NCBI GenBank assembly: GCA_023138835.1
Contig: JAGLOP010000003.1
Coordinates: 1 to 64,000 of the forward strand
DNA from: Arcobacteraceae bacterium
GTDB lineage: Bacteria; Campylobacterota; Campylobacteria; Campylobacterales; Arcobacteraceae
Direction of reading: 5' to 3'
Length of the DNA: 64,000 nucleotides
Shown: one piece after another, positions 18,512 to 28,139 of the stretch
Layout of the letters: the number at the start of each line of letters is the position of its first letter
Position numbering within the stretch: position 1 is the stretch's first letter
The notes under the pieces: generated by a model
The model's input: only the letters and a program-made list of their open reading frames with translations
The model's database searches: none
What the model was told of the DNA's origin: nothing
Program-made: the position numbers and the translations under genes

Positions 18512-18606
18512 GTTGTTATGGTTTTAAATATTAAGGAATGTTGGAAATTTCATCTCAATCTGATTAAATAATATTTCATTTGGTTTTATTTTGTTAAACT
18601 GTCACT

Positions 18607-19317
18607 ATGAATAATACAAATGAACTATCAAAACTTTTAAAAGAAATTACTATTTTATATGTTGAAGATGAATATGGTACAAGAGATACAGTATCACAAA
18701 CACTGTCCAAATTCTCAGACAATATCAAAGTGGCTTCGAATGGTGCTGAAGCATTGGATATATACTCTAACCATAATATACAATTAATAATCACAGATAT
18801 TGAGATGCCTGTAATGGACGGTATAGCCTTTATAAGTGAGGTTAGAAAAAATGATATAACTACCCCTGTAATTATGCTGACAGCTTATAGCTCAAATAAT
18901 TATTTATTGTCATGTGTGAATCTAAATATACAGGCATATATTTTAAAGCCTATAAATTATGCAAAATTAAAAGAAGCATTGTTTAAAGTGGTAGAATATC
19001 TTAATTTAACATCAAATATCCATATACATATTTCAAAAGATTTGTCGTATGATAAAATAAATGGAGTATTAATAATTCATGAAACACAAGAGATCAGTCT
19101 CAATAAAAAAGAGAAAGCTTTTATGAATTTATTGGTTGAGCATAAAAACAATCTAGTAACTTATAGTGAAATCGAGCATTCTGTTTGGTATGATTTTAAT
19201 GAAGTTATGACTGAATCTGCTTTAAGAACTGTAGTTAAAAATCTTAGAAAAAAATCTACCGTTCCGTTTATAGATAATATATCCGGAATAGGATATAAAT
19301 TACATATTACAATATAA
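18607..19317 (+). CDS. OmpR/PhoB-type response regulator, paralogue of 10111-10815
   Basis: This 236-residue regulator has a receiver domain with Asp64 in 'LIITDIEMPVMDG', Thr in 'MLTAYS' and Lys in 'ILKPIN'. Its winged helix has 'SLNKKEKAFMNLLVEHK', 'YSEIEHSVWYD' and 'ALRTVVKNLRKK'. The match to 10111-10815 is strong along the whole length, including 'LNIQ', 'PINYAKLKEALF' and 'NLN'. It is followed at once by an Hpt protein gene and a receiver-kinase gene, so it may be the output of a phosphorelay. Its own upstream region has no copy of the shared box. Confidence 0.92.
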   Translation: MNNTNELSKLLKEITILYVEDEYGTRDTVSQTLSKFSDNIKVASNGAEALDIYSNHNIQLIITDIEMPVMDGIAFISEVRKNDITTPVIMLTAYSSNNYLLSCVNLNIQAYILKPINYAKLKEALFKVVEYLNLTSNIHIHISKDLSYDKINGVLIIHETQEISLNKKEKAFMNLLVEHKNNLVTYSEIEHSVWYDFNEVMTESALRTVVKNLRKKSTVPFIDNISGIGYKLHITI

Positions 19318-19344
19318 TATTATATTATACAAAAAGGAAAATTG

Positions 19345-19656
19345 ATGAGTTATAATATAGATTTACAAAAAATATCAGATGAATTAGATTTTGACTTAGA
19401 AGATGTAGAGATGTTGATTGAAGTTTTTTTAGATGGTGCAAATGAATCATTATCATCATTAAAAATAGCAATTGATGAAAATAATTTAGAGCAAATTTTC
19501 AAATTGGCTCATGCTATTAAAGGGAGTTCCGCAAATTTACTATTAAACAATATTTCCAATATAGCAAAAGAGATGGAACATGAAGCAAGAGAGGGTAATG
19601 AGATAAATTATTTGGAAAAATTTGAGATATTAAAAAAAATGATTTCTAATATATAA
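19345..19656 (+). CDS. Histidine phosphotransfer (Hpt) protein
   Basis: This 103-residue protein is a single Hpt domain with the phosphorylated His56 in 'KLAHAIKGSSANLLL'. The ATG at 19345 has AAAAGG 8 bp upstream, so it is preferred to a TTG one codon earlier. It lies between a winged-helix response regulator and a receiver-kinase gene and could relay phosphate between them. Confidence 0.9.
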   Translation: MSYNIDLQKISDELDFDLEDVEMLIEVFLDGANESLSSLKIAIDENNLEQIFKLAHAIKGSSANLLLNNISNIAKEMEHEAREGNEINYLEKFEILKKMISNI

Positions 19657-19676
19657 TTTTAAAATATGGAAATAGC

Positions 19677-20867
19677 ATGTATAACAATATAATACCGAAA
19701 GTATTGATAGTTGATGATTTAAAAGACAACAGATTGATGATAGAATTGACTTTAAAAAAAGCCGGAGAGTATCAATTTTTTGAAGCTGTTAACGGTCAAG
19801 ACGGTATTGAAAAAGCAAAAAAAGAGTTACCTCATATTATACTTATAGATGCTATGATGCCTGTGATGGACGGTTTTGAAGCTATAAGATTATTAAGAAA
19901 TGATACAAATACAAAAAACATACCAATTATTATGGTAAGTGCTTTAGAAAACAACAACGAAAAAGTAAGAGCATTACAATCTGGAATCAGTGATTTTATT
20001 TCTAAACCTTTTGATAAAACCGAACTCATAATTAGAGTAAATTCACTTCTGCATCTTTATATTCAATTTTTACAAAAACAAAAAGAACTTGAAGATATAA
20101 ATAACCACTTAGAAGAGAAAGTAAAAGAAAAGCTTGATAGAAGATTAGAAGAAATTAAACTAGCTTCCATTGGAGAGATGGCATCAGGTATTACACATGA
20201 ATTAAATACACCGGTAACTTATATGAAAGCAAATCTTGAAATATTGAGTTATGATATAGAAGATATTAAGAATAACAAAAAGCTAAAAACTTCACTGTTT
20301 AAAGGTATTGAAACTTTAAACAATGGACTACAAAGACTTAGGGGTATTATAGATAATACAAGAGAGATATCTAAAAAAGGGAACAACAAAAAACAAAAAG
20401 AAAATCTATATGCAACTATGATATTCTCTACAAGGATGATTTATAATCGTGCGAAACATCTATCTCCTATTTATATAAACGGCACCTTATTTAATCTTGA
20501 TATAAACGAAAATTTTGAAACTTTTGAAGTAGATATGATAAAGGAAAAGATGGAGCAGGTTTGGATAATAATTTTAAATAATGCCTGTGATGAATTTGAA
20601 AAAACATCCAAAGAGTTCGTTGACAGAAAAATAGATATAAGAATTATTCAAAATGACGGTAAAACAATTATTAAATTTACAGATAATGGCACTAACGGGA
20701 TACCAAAGAGTATATTACCTAAAATATTTGAACCGTTTGCAACTACAAAAACAAACCAAGGTATGGGTGTTGGTTTAAATATAGCAAAACAAATAGTCGA
20801 ACAACATAATGGGACAATTAAAGCTTACAATGAAGATAACTGCGCAGTATTTGAAATAGAGCTTTAA
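19677..20867 (+). CDS. Response regulator-histidine kinase fusion
   Basis: This 396-residue protein has a receiver domain with Asp58 in 'IILIDAMMPVMDG' and Lys in 'ISKPFD', then a coiled coil ('NNHLEEKVKEKLDRRLEEIK') and a kinase core with 'GEMASGITHELNTPVTYMKANL' (His174). The ATPase part has 'IILNNACDEF', 'TDNGTNGIPKSILPKIFEPFATTK' and 'GMGVGLNIAKQIV'. There is no sensor or membrane domain, so the receiver is the input. It ends in a 42-bp AT palindrome. Confidence 0.92.
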   Translation: MYNNIIPKVLIVDDLKDNRLMIELTLKKAGEYQFFEAVNGQDGIEKAKKELPHIILIDAMMPVMDGFEAIRLLRNDTNTKNIPIIMVSALENNNEKVRALQSGISDFISKPFDKTELIIRVNSLLHLYIQFLQKQKELEDINNHLEEKVKEKLDRRLEEIKLASIGEMASGITHELNTPVTYMKANLEILSYDIEDIKNNKKLKTSLFKGIETLNNGLQRLRGIIDNTREISKKGNNKKQKENLYATMIFSTRMIYNRAKHLSPIYINGTLFNLDINENFETFEVDMIKEKMEQVWIIILNNACDEFEKTSKEFVDRKIDIRIIQNDGKTIIKFTDNGTNGIPKSILPKIFEPFATTKTNQGMGVGLNIAKQIVEQHNGTIKAYNEDNCAVFEIEL

Positions 20868-20901
20868 TATTATAATATTATAATATTATAATATTAAAGC
20901 T
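20860..20901. repeat. 42-bp perfect AT palindrome with TAATATTA units
   Basis: The sequence between 20860 and 20901 reads identically on both strands and consists of repeated TATAATAT-like units bounded by AGCTTTAA and TTAAAGCT. It includes the stop codon of the preceding kinase gene. It could form a long cruciform or hairpin, but it lacks GC pairs and is at best a weak terminator. Confidence 0.7.
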
Positions 20902-20943
20902 TATTAATGGTAAAATGAGCTGTTAATTAAACAGTATAGAATA

Positions 20944-22362
20944 TTGACAATAAAAGGCAATAAAATTTTTAAATATATAATCACAGTAATAATATTATTA
21001 TTGACAATATTAGTGTACTTACATAAAGATACAACAATAGTAAAAGGTGATGAGGCATTTTATGCAGGGAGTGACAGTTGTATGCAGTGTCATCAAAAGA
21101 AACATACAAGTTGGCACGGTTCATCACATCCTAAGATATTTAAAAAATACACAGATGAATCTCAAATAATAGCAGATTTTAAAAATAAACCGGACTTTGT
21201 AAAATTTGATAAAAAAGATATAGATGTTATCATAGGGTATCAGTGGGAACAGGTATTTGCAAGAGAAATTGACGGAGAGTATTATCCTTTTCCGGCTAAA
21301 TGGATGAACCTTACAAAAAAATGGATACCATATAAAACAAAAAAATGGAAAAAAACACCTTTAACTCAAAAATGTAATGGATGTCATACTACAGGATTAA
21401 ATAAAAAAACCGGAGAGTTTAAAGAATATGGTGTTTCTTGTGAATCCTGTCATGGTCCGGCATCTAAACATGTTCAAAATAAAAGTATGCTAAAAAATAT
21501 TGAATGTAATATTTGTCATAACTCAAAATCTTTAAAAGAAAAGTTAGAAAAAGAGGTAGATATAGTAAGAACTATCAAATCAGCAGTTTGCGGACAATGT
21601 CACAGCAGGGGTACAGAAAATACGATTATAACACATCAGACAGAAGTTCAGTTTAATTTTCCTGTAGAATATCTGCCGGGTCAAGAGATAAGTAAAAACT
21701 TCAAGCCGACAACTCCTCAAACAGATAAAAAAGGTAAAAACTGGTGGGGTAACGGCATATCTAAAAATAGACATCAGGAATATGCAGACTTTGCTAAATC
21801 AGGTCACTCGTCATCATTAAAGAACTTAAGAACAAAAAGAAGAGAATCTTGCGTGAGCGAACCGGAAGATAAATGTTTAAAATGCCATAGCGGTGATTAT
21901 ATTCAAGCAAAAAAATATCAAAAAAGAATGAAAGGTAAAAAAGAGGTAATTTTACCAACTATTAATAATGCACAAGATGATATCACTTGTGTGGTATGCC
22001 ACAATCCACATAAAGTTGGAGATAAAAAAACAAAAGCTTCTGATATGTGTGTAGAATGTCATACTAAAGATACAAAAACAATGAAAGAACAAAAGAAACA
22101 TTATCCATGTTCTACAAAAAAGATTACCTGTGCAGATTGTCATATGCCAAGAATTGTAAAAACAGGTGGTAAATTTTCTTTAAGAAGTCATGCTTTTAAA
22201 ATAATACCGCCTGAAGCAACTATAAAATACGGTATGCCAAACTCTTGTCAAAACGGTTCATGTCATCAAGATAAATCAACACAATGGGCTATAGATGAGT
22301 ATAAGAAATTTTATAAAAGAAAAGATAAAATACTAGCAGAGGTTGTAAAAGAGATAAAATGA
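20944..22362 (+). CDS. Membrane-anchored ten-haem cytochrome c
   Basis: This 472-residue exported protein has an N-terminal membrane helix (about 8-26), probably an uncleaved anchor or signal. It contains nine CxxCH haem sites (residues 46, 144, 166, 188, 216, 311, 349, 369 and 396) plus one CX4CH site ('CQNGSCH', 435-441), giving ten possible haems. The 'CMQCHxxxHxxWxxSxH' start is common in multihaem cytochromes of the c554/NrfA-related group. Its electron partner is unknown. The start codon is uncertain (TTG at 20944 without a clear ribosome site). It overlaps the sensor kinase gene by 4 bp, so redox sensing through that kinase is a possibility. Confidence 0.87.
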   Translation: MTIKGNKIFKYIITVIILLLTILVYLHKDTTIVKGDEAFYAGSDSCMQCHQKKHTSWHGSSHPKIFKKYTDESQIIADFKNKPDFVKFDKKDIDVIIGYQWEQVFAREIDGEYYPFPAKWMNLTKKWIPYKTKKWKKTPLTQKCNGCHTTGLNKKTGEFKEYGVSCESCHGPASKHVQNKSMLKNIECNICHNSKSLKEKLEKEVDIVRTIKSAVCGQCHSRGTENTIITHQTEVQFNFPVEYLPGQEISKNFKPTTPQTDKKGKNWWGNGISKNRHQEYADFAKSGHSSSLKNLRTKRRESCVSEPEDKCLKCHSGDYIQAKKYQKRMKGKKEVILPTINNAQDDITCVVCHNPHKVGDKKTKASDMCVECHTKDTKTMKEQKKHYPCSTKKITCADCHMPRIVKTGGKFSLRSHAFKIIPPEATIKYGMPNSCQNGSCHQDKSTQWAIDEYKKFYKRKDKILAEVVKEIK

Positions 22363-24221
22363 CAAAACTGCCTTTTTATAAAAGAATTGTATTTAAAGTT
22401 TTTATAGCTGTTACAGTGGTATTGGGATTGAGTTTTTCAATAAGTTATGCAGTAACCATAAAATATACAAATAATATAATAAATAAAAATATTTCAAGAG
22501 AATTTACCAATGCTTTAAATGTTACAGAAAATTTTATAAAGTTTATAGGACAGACCACTAAAATATGGGCTAAACATGCTATTATAGATAATGATTTAAA
22601 AGAAAAAATGATAAAAAAAGATTATAAAAATTTAGATAAACTTTTAAAAATAGAAAAAATTGCGATGTCTGCTGATTCAATTATTTTACTTAACCATAAT
22701 GGAAAAATAATATCTCAACTTGGAAGCAACTACCAAGTTGGTGATTCCCTTGGCTTACAAGATATAGTAAAACAAACTTTTATATCAAAAATACCCTTAA
22801 CTAAAATCACAAGAGAAAGGGAAAGTTTTATAATATATTCATCTTCTTTAATCCAAAGAAATAATAAGAATATTGGAATGGTTCTTATTGGATATTTTAT
22901 AAATGATACTTTCTTAAGAAATATAAAAGTCAATAATAATATAGAGATAGCATTTGTTGGAAATAGTGCCATTATGAGTTCAACAAAATGGGGTTCAAAT
23001 AAAGAACTCGGTAATTTACCTATGAAATATTTAAGATACCAATCTTTACTAAAAGATCCAAATAATTACCAGAAAATAAGTTATCTTGGCAATGATTTTA
23101 TTGTCTCTGCCAGAAAATTAAAAAATATCGATTCTTCAATCTCCGGTTCTATTTTAATAGGGCATTATACCAAGGATATTGATTTTATTAAAAATAGTAT
23201 TTTATATGAAACTTTTATAATATTCAGTTCTATATTTATCATCTCACTATTAATTTTATTTTATTTATCAAAAAAAGTTATAAAATCTATTAATGTCTTA
23301 AAAAATTCAACACTTAAAATTGCATCTGGTGATTTAAGCGGCAGGGTAAATATAAATACAAATGATGAGCTTGAAATATTGGCTCAAAATTTCAATAAAA
23401 TGGTAGACTCCGTTGAATTAAAAAACAAACAGCTAGAAGATTATACAATTCATTTAGAAGATGAAGTAGAGAAAAGGACACAAGAGTTAATAAAAAAAGA
23501 AAAAGCACTATTTCAACAATCAAAAATGGCTTCAATGGGAGAGATGCTTGAAAATATAGCTCATCAGTGGAGACAGCCGTTATCAGTAATATCAACAGCA
23601 GCCACAGGTATGAAACTGCAAAAAGAATTTGGAGTATCAAATGAAAAAGATGAGATAAAGTCTCTTACTTCTATAAATAATTCAGCTCAGTATTTATCAA
23701 AAACCATAGATGATTTTAGAGATTTTTTTAAATCAGATAAAAAGAAAATTATATTTAATTTAAAAAATATATATAATAATTCATTTAATATTTTAGACTC
23801 TAAATTTAAAAATAAAGATATAGAAATAATTCAAAACCTACAAGATGTAAATGTTTTTGGTTTTGATGGGGAGATGTCACAAGTTATTATAAATCTTTTA
23901 AATAATGCGAGTGATGTTTTATTAAATAACAAAAAAGAAAAAATGTATATCTTTGTAAATATATACAAAGACAAAAACAATGCCGTTCTGGAGATAAAAG
24001 ACAGTGGAGGAGGAGTACCAAAAGATATAATAGATAAGGTTTTTGAACCATACTTTACAACCAAACACAAAGCTCAGGGTACAGGTATAGGACTATATAT
24101 GTGTAAAGAGATGATAACTAAACATATGAAAGGTACTATCAAGGTTGAAAATATTGAGTATAAATATAATAATGAAAATCACAAGGGTGCCTGCTTTAAG
24201 ATAAAACTCCCGCTAACCTAA
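22359..24221 (+). CDS. Membrane sensor histidine kinase with extracytoplasmic domain and HAMP
   Basis: This 620-residue kinase has a first membrane helix at about 10-31, a periplasmic Cache-like domain (about 32-285, with 'IILLNHNGKIISQLGSNYQVGD'), a second helix at about 288-308 and a HAMP domain ('LKIASGDLSGRVNINTNDELEIL'). A coiled coil leads to the kinase core with 'ENIAHQWRQPLSVISTAATG' (His402), 'INLLNNASDVL', 'DSGGGVPKDIIDKVFEPYFTTK' and 'GTGIGLYMCKEM'. It begins in an ATGA overlap with the ten-haem cytochrome gene, which links them functionally. Confidence 0.93.
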   Translation: MTKLPFYKRIVFKVFIAVTVVLGLSFSISYAVTIKYTNNIINKNISREFTNALNVTENFIKFIGQTTKIWAKHAIIDNDLKEKMIKKDYKNLDKLLKIEKIAMSADSIILLNHNGKIISQLGSNYQVGDSLGLQDIVKQTFISKIPLTKITRERESFIIYSSSLIQRNNKNIGMVLIGYFINDTFLRNIKVNNNIEIAFVGNSAIMSSTKWGSNKELGNLPMKYLRYQSLLKDPNNYQKISYLGNDFIVSARKLKNIDSSISGSILIGHYTKDIDFIKNSILYETFIIFSSIFIISLLILFYLSKKVIKSINVLKNSTLKIASGDLSGRVNINTNDELEILAQNFNKMVDSVELKNKQLEDYTIHLEDEVEKRTQELIKKEKALFQQSKMASMGEMLENIAHQWRQPLSVISTAATGMKLQKEFGVSNEKDEIKSLTSINNSAQYLSKTIDDFRDFFKSDKKKIIFNLKNIYNNSFNILDSKFKNKDIEIIQNLQDVNVFGFDGEMSQVIINLLNNASDVLLNNKKEKMYIFVNIYKDKNNAVLEIKDSGGGVPKDIIDKVFEPYFTTKHKAQGTGIGLYMCKEMITKHMKGTIKVENIEYKYNNENHKGACFKIKLPLT

Positions 24222-24245
24222 TTATGATTGGATACTAACTAAATA

Positions 24246-24274
24246 TATCAATAATAATAATTTGATTATTGATA
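24246..24274 (+). terminator. AT-rich hairpin after the sensor kinase gene
   Basis: A perfect 10-bp stem (TATCAATAAT with ATTATTGATA) lies 25 bp after the kinase stop, with a T-run (TTTTTT) about 10 bp further on. The lack of GC pairs makes efficiency doubtful. Confidence 0.4.
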
Positions 24275-24340
24275 CTAAATAATTTTTTATTATTAAATTT
24301 AGATATAATAATATAGTAAGATATAAAAAGAGGTAGTATT

Positions 24341-25741
24341 ATGTCCGATCAAATTAAAATATTATATGTTGAAGATGAAAATTCTGTAGTACAATTTGTA
24401 AAAATATTATTTAAAAAAAACAATATATCAAATGTTACATTTGCTTCAAATGGTGCAGAAGCTTTAGAAATTTATAAAAATGCCCCTTATGATTTAGTAA
24501 TTACAGATATGCTTATGCCTGTTATGAATGGTTTTGAATTAATTGAAGAGATTAAAAAAATAAATCCAAAACAGATATTTATGATGGTAACCGGACTTGA
24601 AAATAAAGAAGACTTAATAAAAGCAATTGAACTTAGAGTCAACTTCTTTGTTGAAAAACCAATCCAGCCAAAAAAATTCACTCAAATTTTACAAGAAAGC
24701 GTTAATTTGGTAAATCAAAAAAAAGAGTTGATGCTTTCTAATTTATTATTAAAACAATACAGGGATGCAATAGATGCCAGTACAATTTTATCTAAAGCAG
24801 ATATAAAAGGAAAGATAACTTATGCAAATAAAGCATTTTGTAAAATATCAAAATATACATCAGACGAACTTATAGGAAAATCTCACAATATACTTAGACA
24901 TCCGGATATGCCCTCTTCAACTTTTAAAGATATGTGGAAAACAATTCAGGCAAAAAAACAATGGAAAGGTGTAATTAGAAATAAAGCAAAAGATGGTACT
25001 GAGTATATTGTAGATGCACTAGTGATGCCACTTTTGGATACCAATGATAATATTATAGAGTATATTGCAATAAGACATGATATAACCGAATTGGAACTTT
25101 ATAAAAATGATTTACAACATCAACTGTCAATTGCAGTGCAAGAGATAGTAGATACACAAAAAGAGGTTGTATTTACTATGGGAGCTATTGGAGAAACCAG
25201 AAGTAAAGAAACAGGGAAACATGTAAAAAGGGTTGCTGAGTACTCTTATATTTTGGCAACTTTAGCGGGACTTGATGATGAAGAAGCCCAGCTTTTAAAA
25301 CTGGCATCTCCTATGCATGATATAGGGAAAGTCGGTATTCCCGATAATATTTTAAATAAACCAGGTAAACTTACAACTGAAGAGTTTGAAATTATGAAAA
25401 CACACTCAACTTTGGGTTATGAGATGTTAAAAGGTTCCCAAAGAGAGATACTGAAAACTTCTGCAATAGTAGCATACCAACACCATGAGAGATGGGATGG
25501 AAAAGGGTATCCCAAAGGTTTAAAAGGTAAAGATACACATATTTATGGAAGGATTACTTCTATTTGTGATATTTTTGATGCTTTAGGCTCTGACAGGTGT
25601 TATAAAAAAGCTTGGGAGCTAGATAAAATTCTTAAACTTTTTAAAGATGGGAAAGGAACACAATTTGATCCAAATCTTATAGATTTGTTTTTTGATAATT
25701 TAGACAAGTTTTTAATTATACGAGACAAGTATGTCGACTAA
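24341..25741 (+). CDS. Response regulator with PAS and HD-GYP domains
   Basis: This 466-residue protein has a receiver domain with Asp56 in 'LVITDMLMPVMNG', a PAS domain (about 140-260, 'YANKAFCKISKYTSDELIGKSHNILRHPDMP') and an HD-GYP domain with 'HDIGKVGIPDNIL' (HD at about 326) and 'HHERWDGKGYPKGLKG'. All HD-GYP signature residues are present, so a c-di-GMP phosphodiesterase is likely. It stands as a separate transcription unit preceded by an AT-rich gap. Confidence 0.93.
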   Translation: MSDQIKILYVEDENSVVQFVKILFKKNNISNVTFASNGAEALEIYKNAPYDLVITDMLMPVMNGFELIEEIKKINPKQIFMMVTGLENKEDLIKAIELRVNFFVEKPIQPKKFTQILQESVNLVNQKKELMLSNLLLKQYRDAIDASTILSKADIKGKITYANKAFCKISKYTSDELIGKSHNILRHPDMPSSTFKDMWKTIQAKKQWKGVIRNKAKDGTEYIVDALVMPLLDTNDNIIEYIAIRHDITELELYKNDLQHQLSIAVQEIVDTQKEVVFTMGAIGETRSKETGKHVKRVAEYSYILATLAGLDDEEAQLLKLASPMHDIGKVGIPDNILNKPGKLTTEEFEIMKTHSTLGYEMLKGSQREILKTSAIVAYQHHERWDGKGYPKGLKGKDTHIYGRITSICDIFDALGSDRCYKKAWELDKILKLFKDGKGTQFDPNLIDLFFDNLDKFLIIRDKYVD

Positions 25742-25796
25742 TAAAAAATATAGATATCAAATAAAGTAAAATGAATCAAATTAACATGGTGGAATT

Positions 25797-28139
25797 ATGA
25801 TGTTAAATAGCTTAAGTATAAAATCAAAGCTGTTATTATCTATGATTCTACCTATTTTCGGAATGATATATTTTGCATCAATCAATATAAGTGAGAGATA
25901 CCAAAAAGCTCAAGAATCAGCAAGAATATATCAAATTACAATGTTAAATATAAAAATATCAGATTTGGTTCATGAGTTACAAAAAGAAAGAGGAATGAGT
26001 TCTGGATTTATAAGTTCTCAAGGAGAAAAATTTGGGGAAAAGCTAACAGAACAAAAGAAAATCACTAACAAAAGAATAAATTCATTAAAACTGTATCTAA
26101 ATTATTTTGATAAAAAAGAGAATGATAAATTTAATATTTTTAAAGAAAATCTATCTAGTAAGATTGAGAATCTATCTATAATCAGAACACAAACCGCGTC
26201 ACTTCTATTGACTGCCAATAAGGTTATAAAAGAGTATTCCAATATCAATAATATTTTACTTGATTTTATATATGGTACTTCTAAATATACAAATAATATT
26301 GATATTTCAAGAACAATATTGTCATATTCAAACTTTTTATTTGCAAAAGATAGAACAGGATTGGAAAGAGCATTAGTAACCAAAATGCTTATAGACAATA
26401 AAGATTATGCCAAAAACAGATTAAAATTAAGCAATCTTATCATCTTGCAAAAAAACTTTTTAAATCAATTCTTTAAACTGACAATAAACGATAAAATAAA
26501 AGAATTTCATAAATCTCTTCATAATGAAGAATTATCTAATGAGATAGAACGAATAGAAAATACCATACTCTTATTGGATAATAAATATTATATAAAACCG
26601 TCTTATTGGTTTCAAATAATGACAAAAAAAATAGAAAAACAAAATATACTGGCAAATGAACTCTCAAAACAACTAATAATATTATCTAAAAAACAAAATA
26701 AAGATGCCTCTAATGATATGATAATTTACAATGCTACTGCTATATTCATTTTAATCTTTGCTATATTCTTATTTATGCTGATTATGAGAAATATAAATCT
26801 TAGTGTAAATGATATATTAAAAGGTATTTCAAATATTTCTAAAACTAAAATATCAAAATTTAAGAAAATTGATATAAAAACAGAAGATGAATTTGGAACA
26901 ATAGCAGATACTTTCAATAATATGGCTGAGAATCTTATACTTAAAGAGAAGCAAAATATACAAAAAAACAAAGAAATTAAAAATGCTGAGAAAAAAGCCA
27001 TTCTTTCAGCAAAAGCTAAATCAGAATTTTTAGCAAATATGTCTCATGAAATAAGAACACCTCTAAATGCAGTTTTAGGATTTATTGATTTATTAAAAGC
27101 GGAAACTAAAGGGCGAAAGGCTGCTTCGTATGTAGATATCATAGATAATTCAAGCAAATCACTTTTAAAAATCATAGAAGATATTTTAGATTTCTCAAAA
27201 ATAGAGAGTGGAAAACTTAATGTTGATAAATGTGATTTTAATACAAAATCAGAATTTGACGTAATAGTACACCTTTTTGATGCAAGATGTTCACAAAAAA
27301 GCATATCTTTAATTTTAAATATTGATGATAATTTACCGCAAACTATAAATACAGATCCATTAAGAATAAAACAAATAATATCAAATCTTTTAAGTAATGC
27401 TCTAAAATTTACAACTGAAGGAAAAAAAATAATAGTTACTATAAGATATAAAAATAAATTTATTTTTATATCTGTAAAAGATGAAGGTATAGGAATAGCA
27501 CAAGATAAACTTACACATATATTTGAAGCATTTAATCAAGAAGACAGTTCAACAACAAGAAAATACGGTGGTACGGGACTGGGACTTTCAATAAGCAGTG
27601 AACTTGTAAAACTCCTTGGAGGTAAGCTTAAGGTTAAAAGTAAAATTGGAGTTGGAAGTGAGTTTTATTTTTCTTTACCTGTAGAAATTGGGAAAGATGT
27701 AAAAGTTTTAGAAGAAAAAATACAAAAAACAGATTTCACAAATAAGAAGATTCTTTTAGTAGAAGATAACAAAACCAACCAATTGTTTATGAAAATTATT
27801 CTAAAAAAGATGGGCTTTTCTTTTGATATAGCCAATGATGGGCTTGAAGCGGTGAAAAATTTTAAACTATGTAATTCCACAGATGCGAGAACAAACAAAT
27901 ATGATATAATCCTAATGGATGAAAATATGCCAAATATGGGAGGCATAGAAGCTACACAAAATATTTTAGAGTATGAAAAAGAAAATAATATAAAACATAC
28001 GCCTATTATTGCATTAACAGCAAACGCATTAAAAGGGGATAGAGAGAAATTTTTAAAAGCCGGGATGGATGAGTATTTAACTAAACCGGTAAATAAAAAA
28101 AGATTAATCAACTTGATGGGGGAATTCTTAAAGTCATGA
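25797..28139 (+). CDS. Hybrid histidine kinase with NIT-like sensor domain
   Basis: This 780-residue membrane kinase has helices at about 12-28 and 310-330. They enclose an all-helical domain with 'LVHELQKERGMSSGFISSQG', the signature of NIT (nitrate- and nitrite-sensing) domains. Then come HAMP, a kinase core with 'FLANMSHEIRTPLNAVLGFIDLL' (His417), N, G1, F and G2 boxes, and a receiver domain with Asp708 in 'IILMDENMPNMGG'. It overlaps the following REC-REC-GGDEF gene by ATGA, so that protein is a probable partner. The nitrate ligand is a family-based guess. Confidence 0.92.
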   Translation: MMLNSLSIKSKLLLSMILPIFGMIYFASINISERYQKAQESARIYQITMLNIKISDLVHELQKERGMSSGFISSQGEKFGEKLTEQKKITNKRINSLKLYLNYFDKKENDKFNIFKENLSSKIENLSIIRTQTASLLLTANKVIKEYSNINNILLDFIYGTSKYTNNIDISRTILSYSNFLFAKDRTGLERALVTKMLIDNKDYAKNRLKLSNLIILQKNFLNQFFKLTINDKIKEFHKSLHNEELSNEIERIENTILLLDNKYYIKPSYWFQIMTKKIEKQNILANELSKQLIILSKKQNKDASNDMIIYNATAIFILIFAIFLFMLIMRNINLSVNDILKGISNISKTKISKFKKIDIKTEDEFGTIADTFNNMAENLILKEKQNIQKNKEIKNAEKKAILSAKAKSEFLANMSHEIRTPLNAVLGFIDLLKAETKGRKAASYVDIIDNSSKSLLKIIEDILDFSKIESGKLNVDKCDFNTKSEFDVIVHLFDARCSQKSISLILNIDDNLPQTINTDPLRIKQIISNLLSNALKFTTEGKKIIVTIRYKNKFIFISVKDEGIGIAQDKLTHIFEAFNQEDSSTTRKYGGTGLGLSISSELVKLLGGKLKVKSKIGVGSEFYFSLPVEIGKDVKVLEEKIQKTDFTNKKILLVEDNKTNQLFMKIILKKMGFSFDIANDGLEAVKNFKLCNSTDARTNKYDIILMDENMPNMGGIEATQNILEYEKENNIKHTPIIALTANALKGDREKFLKAGMDEYLTKPVNKKRLINLMGEFLKS

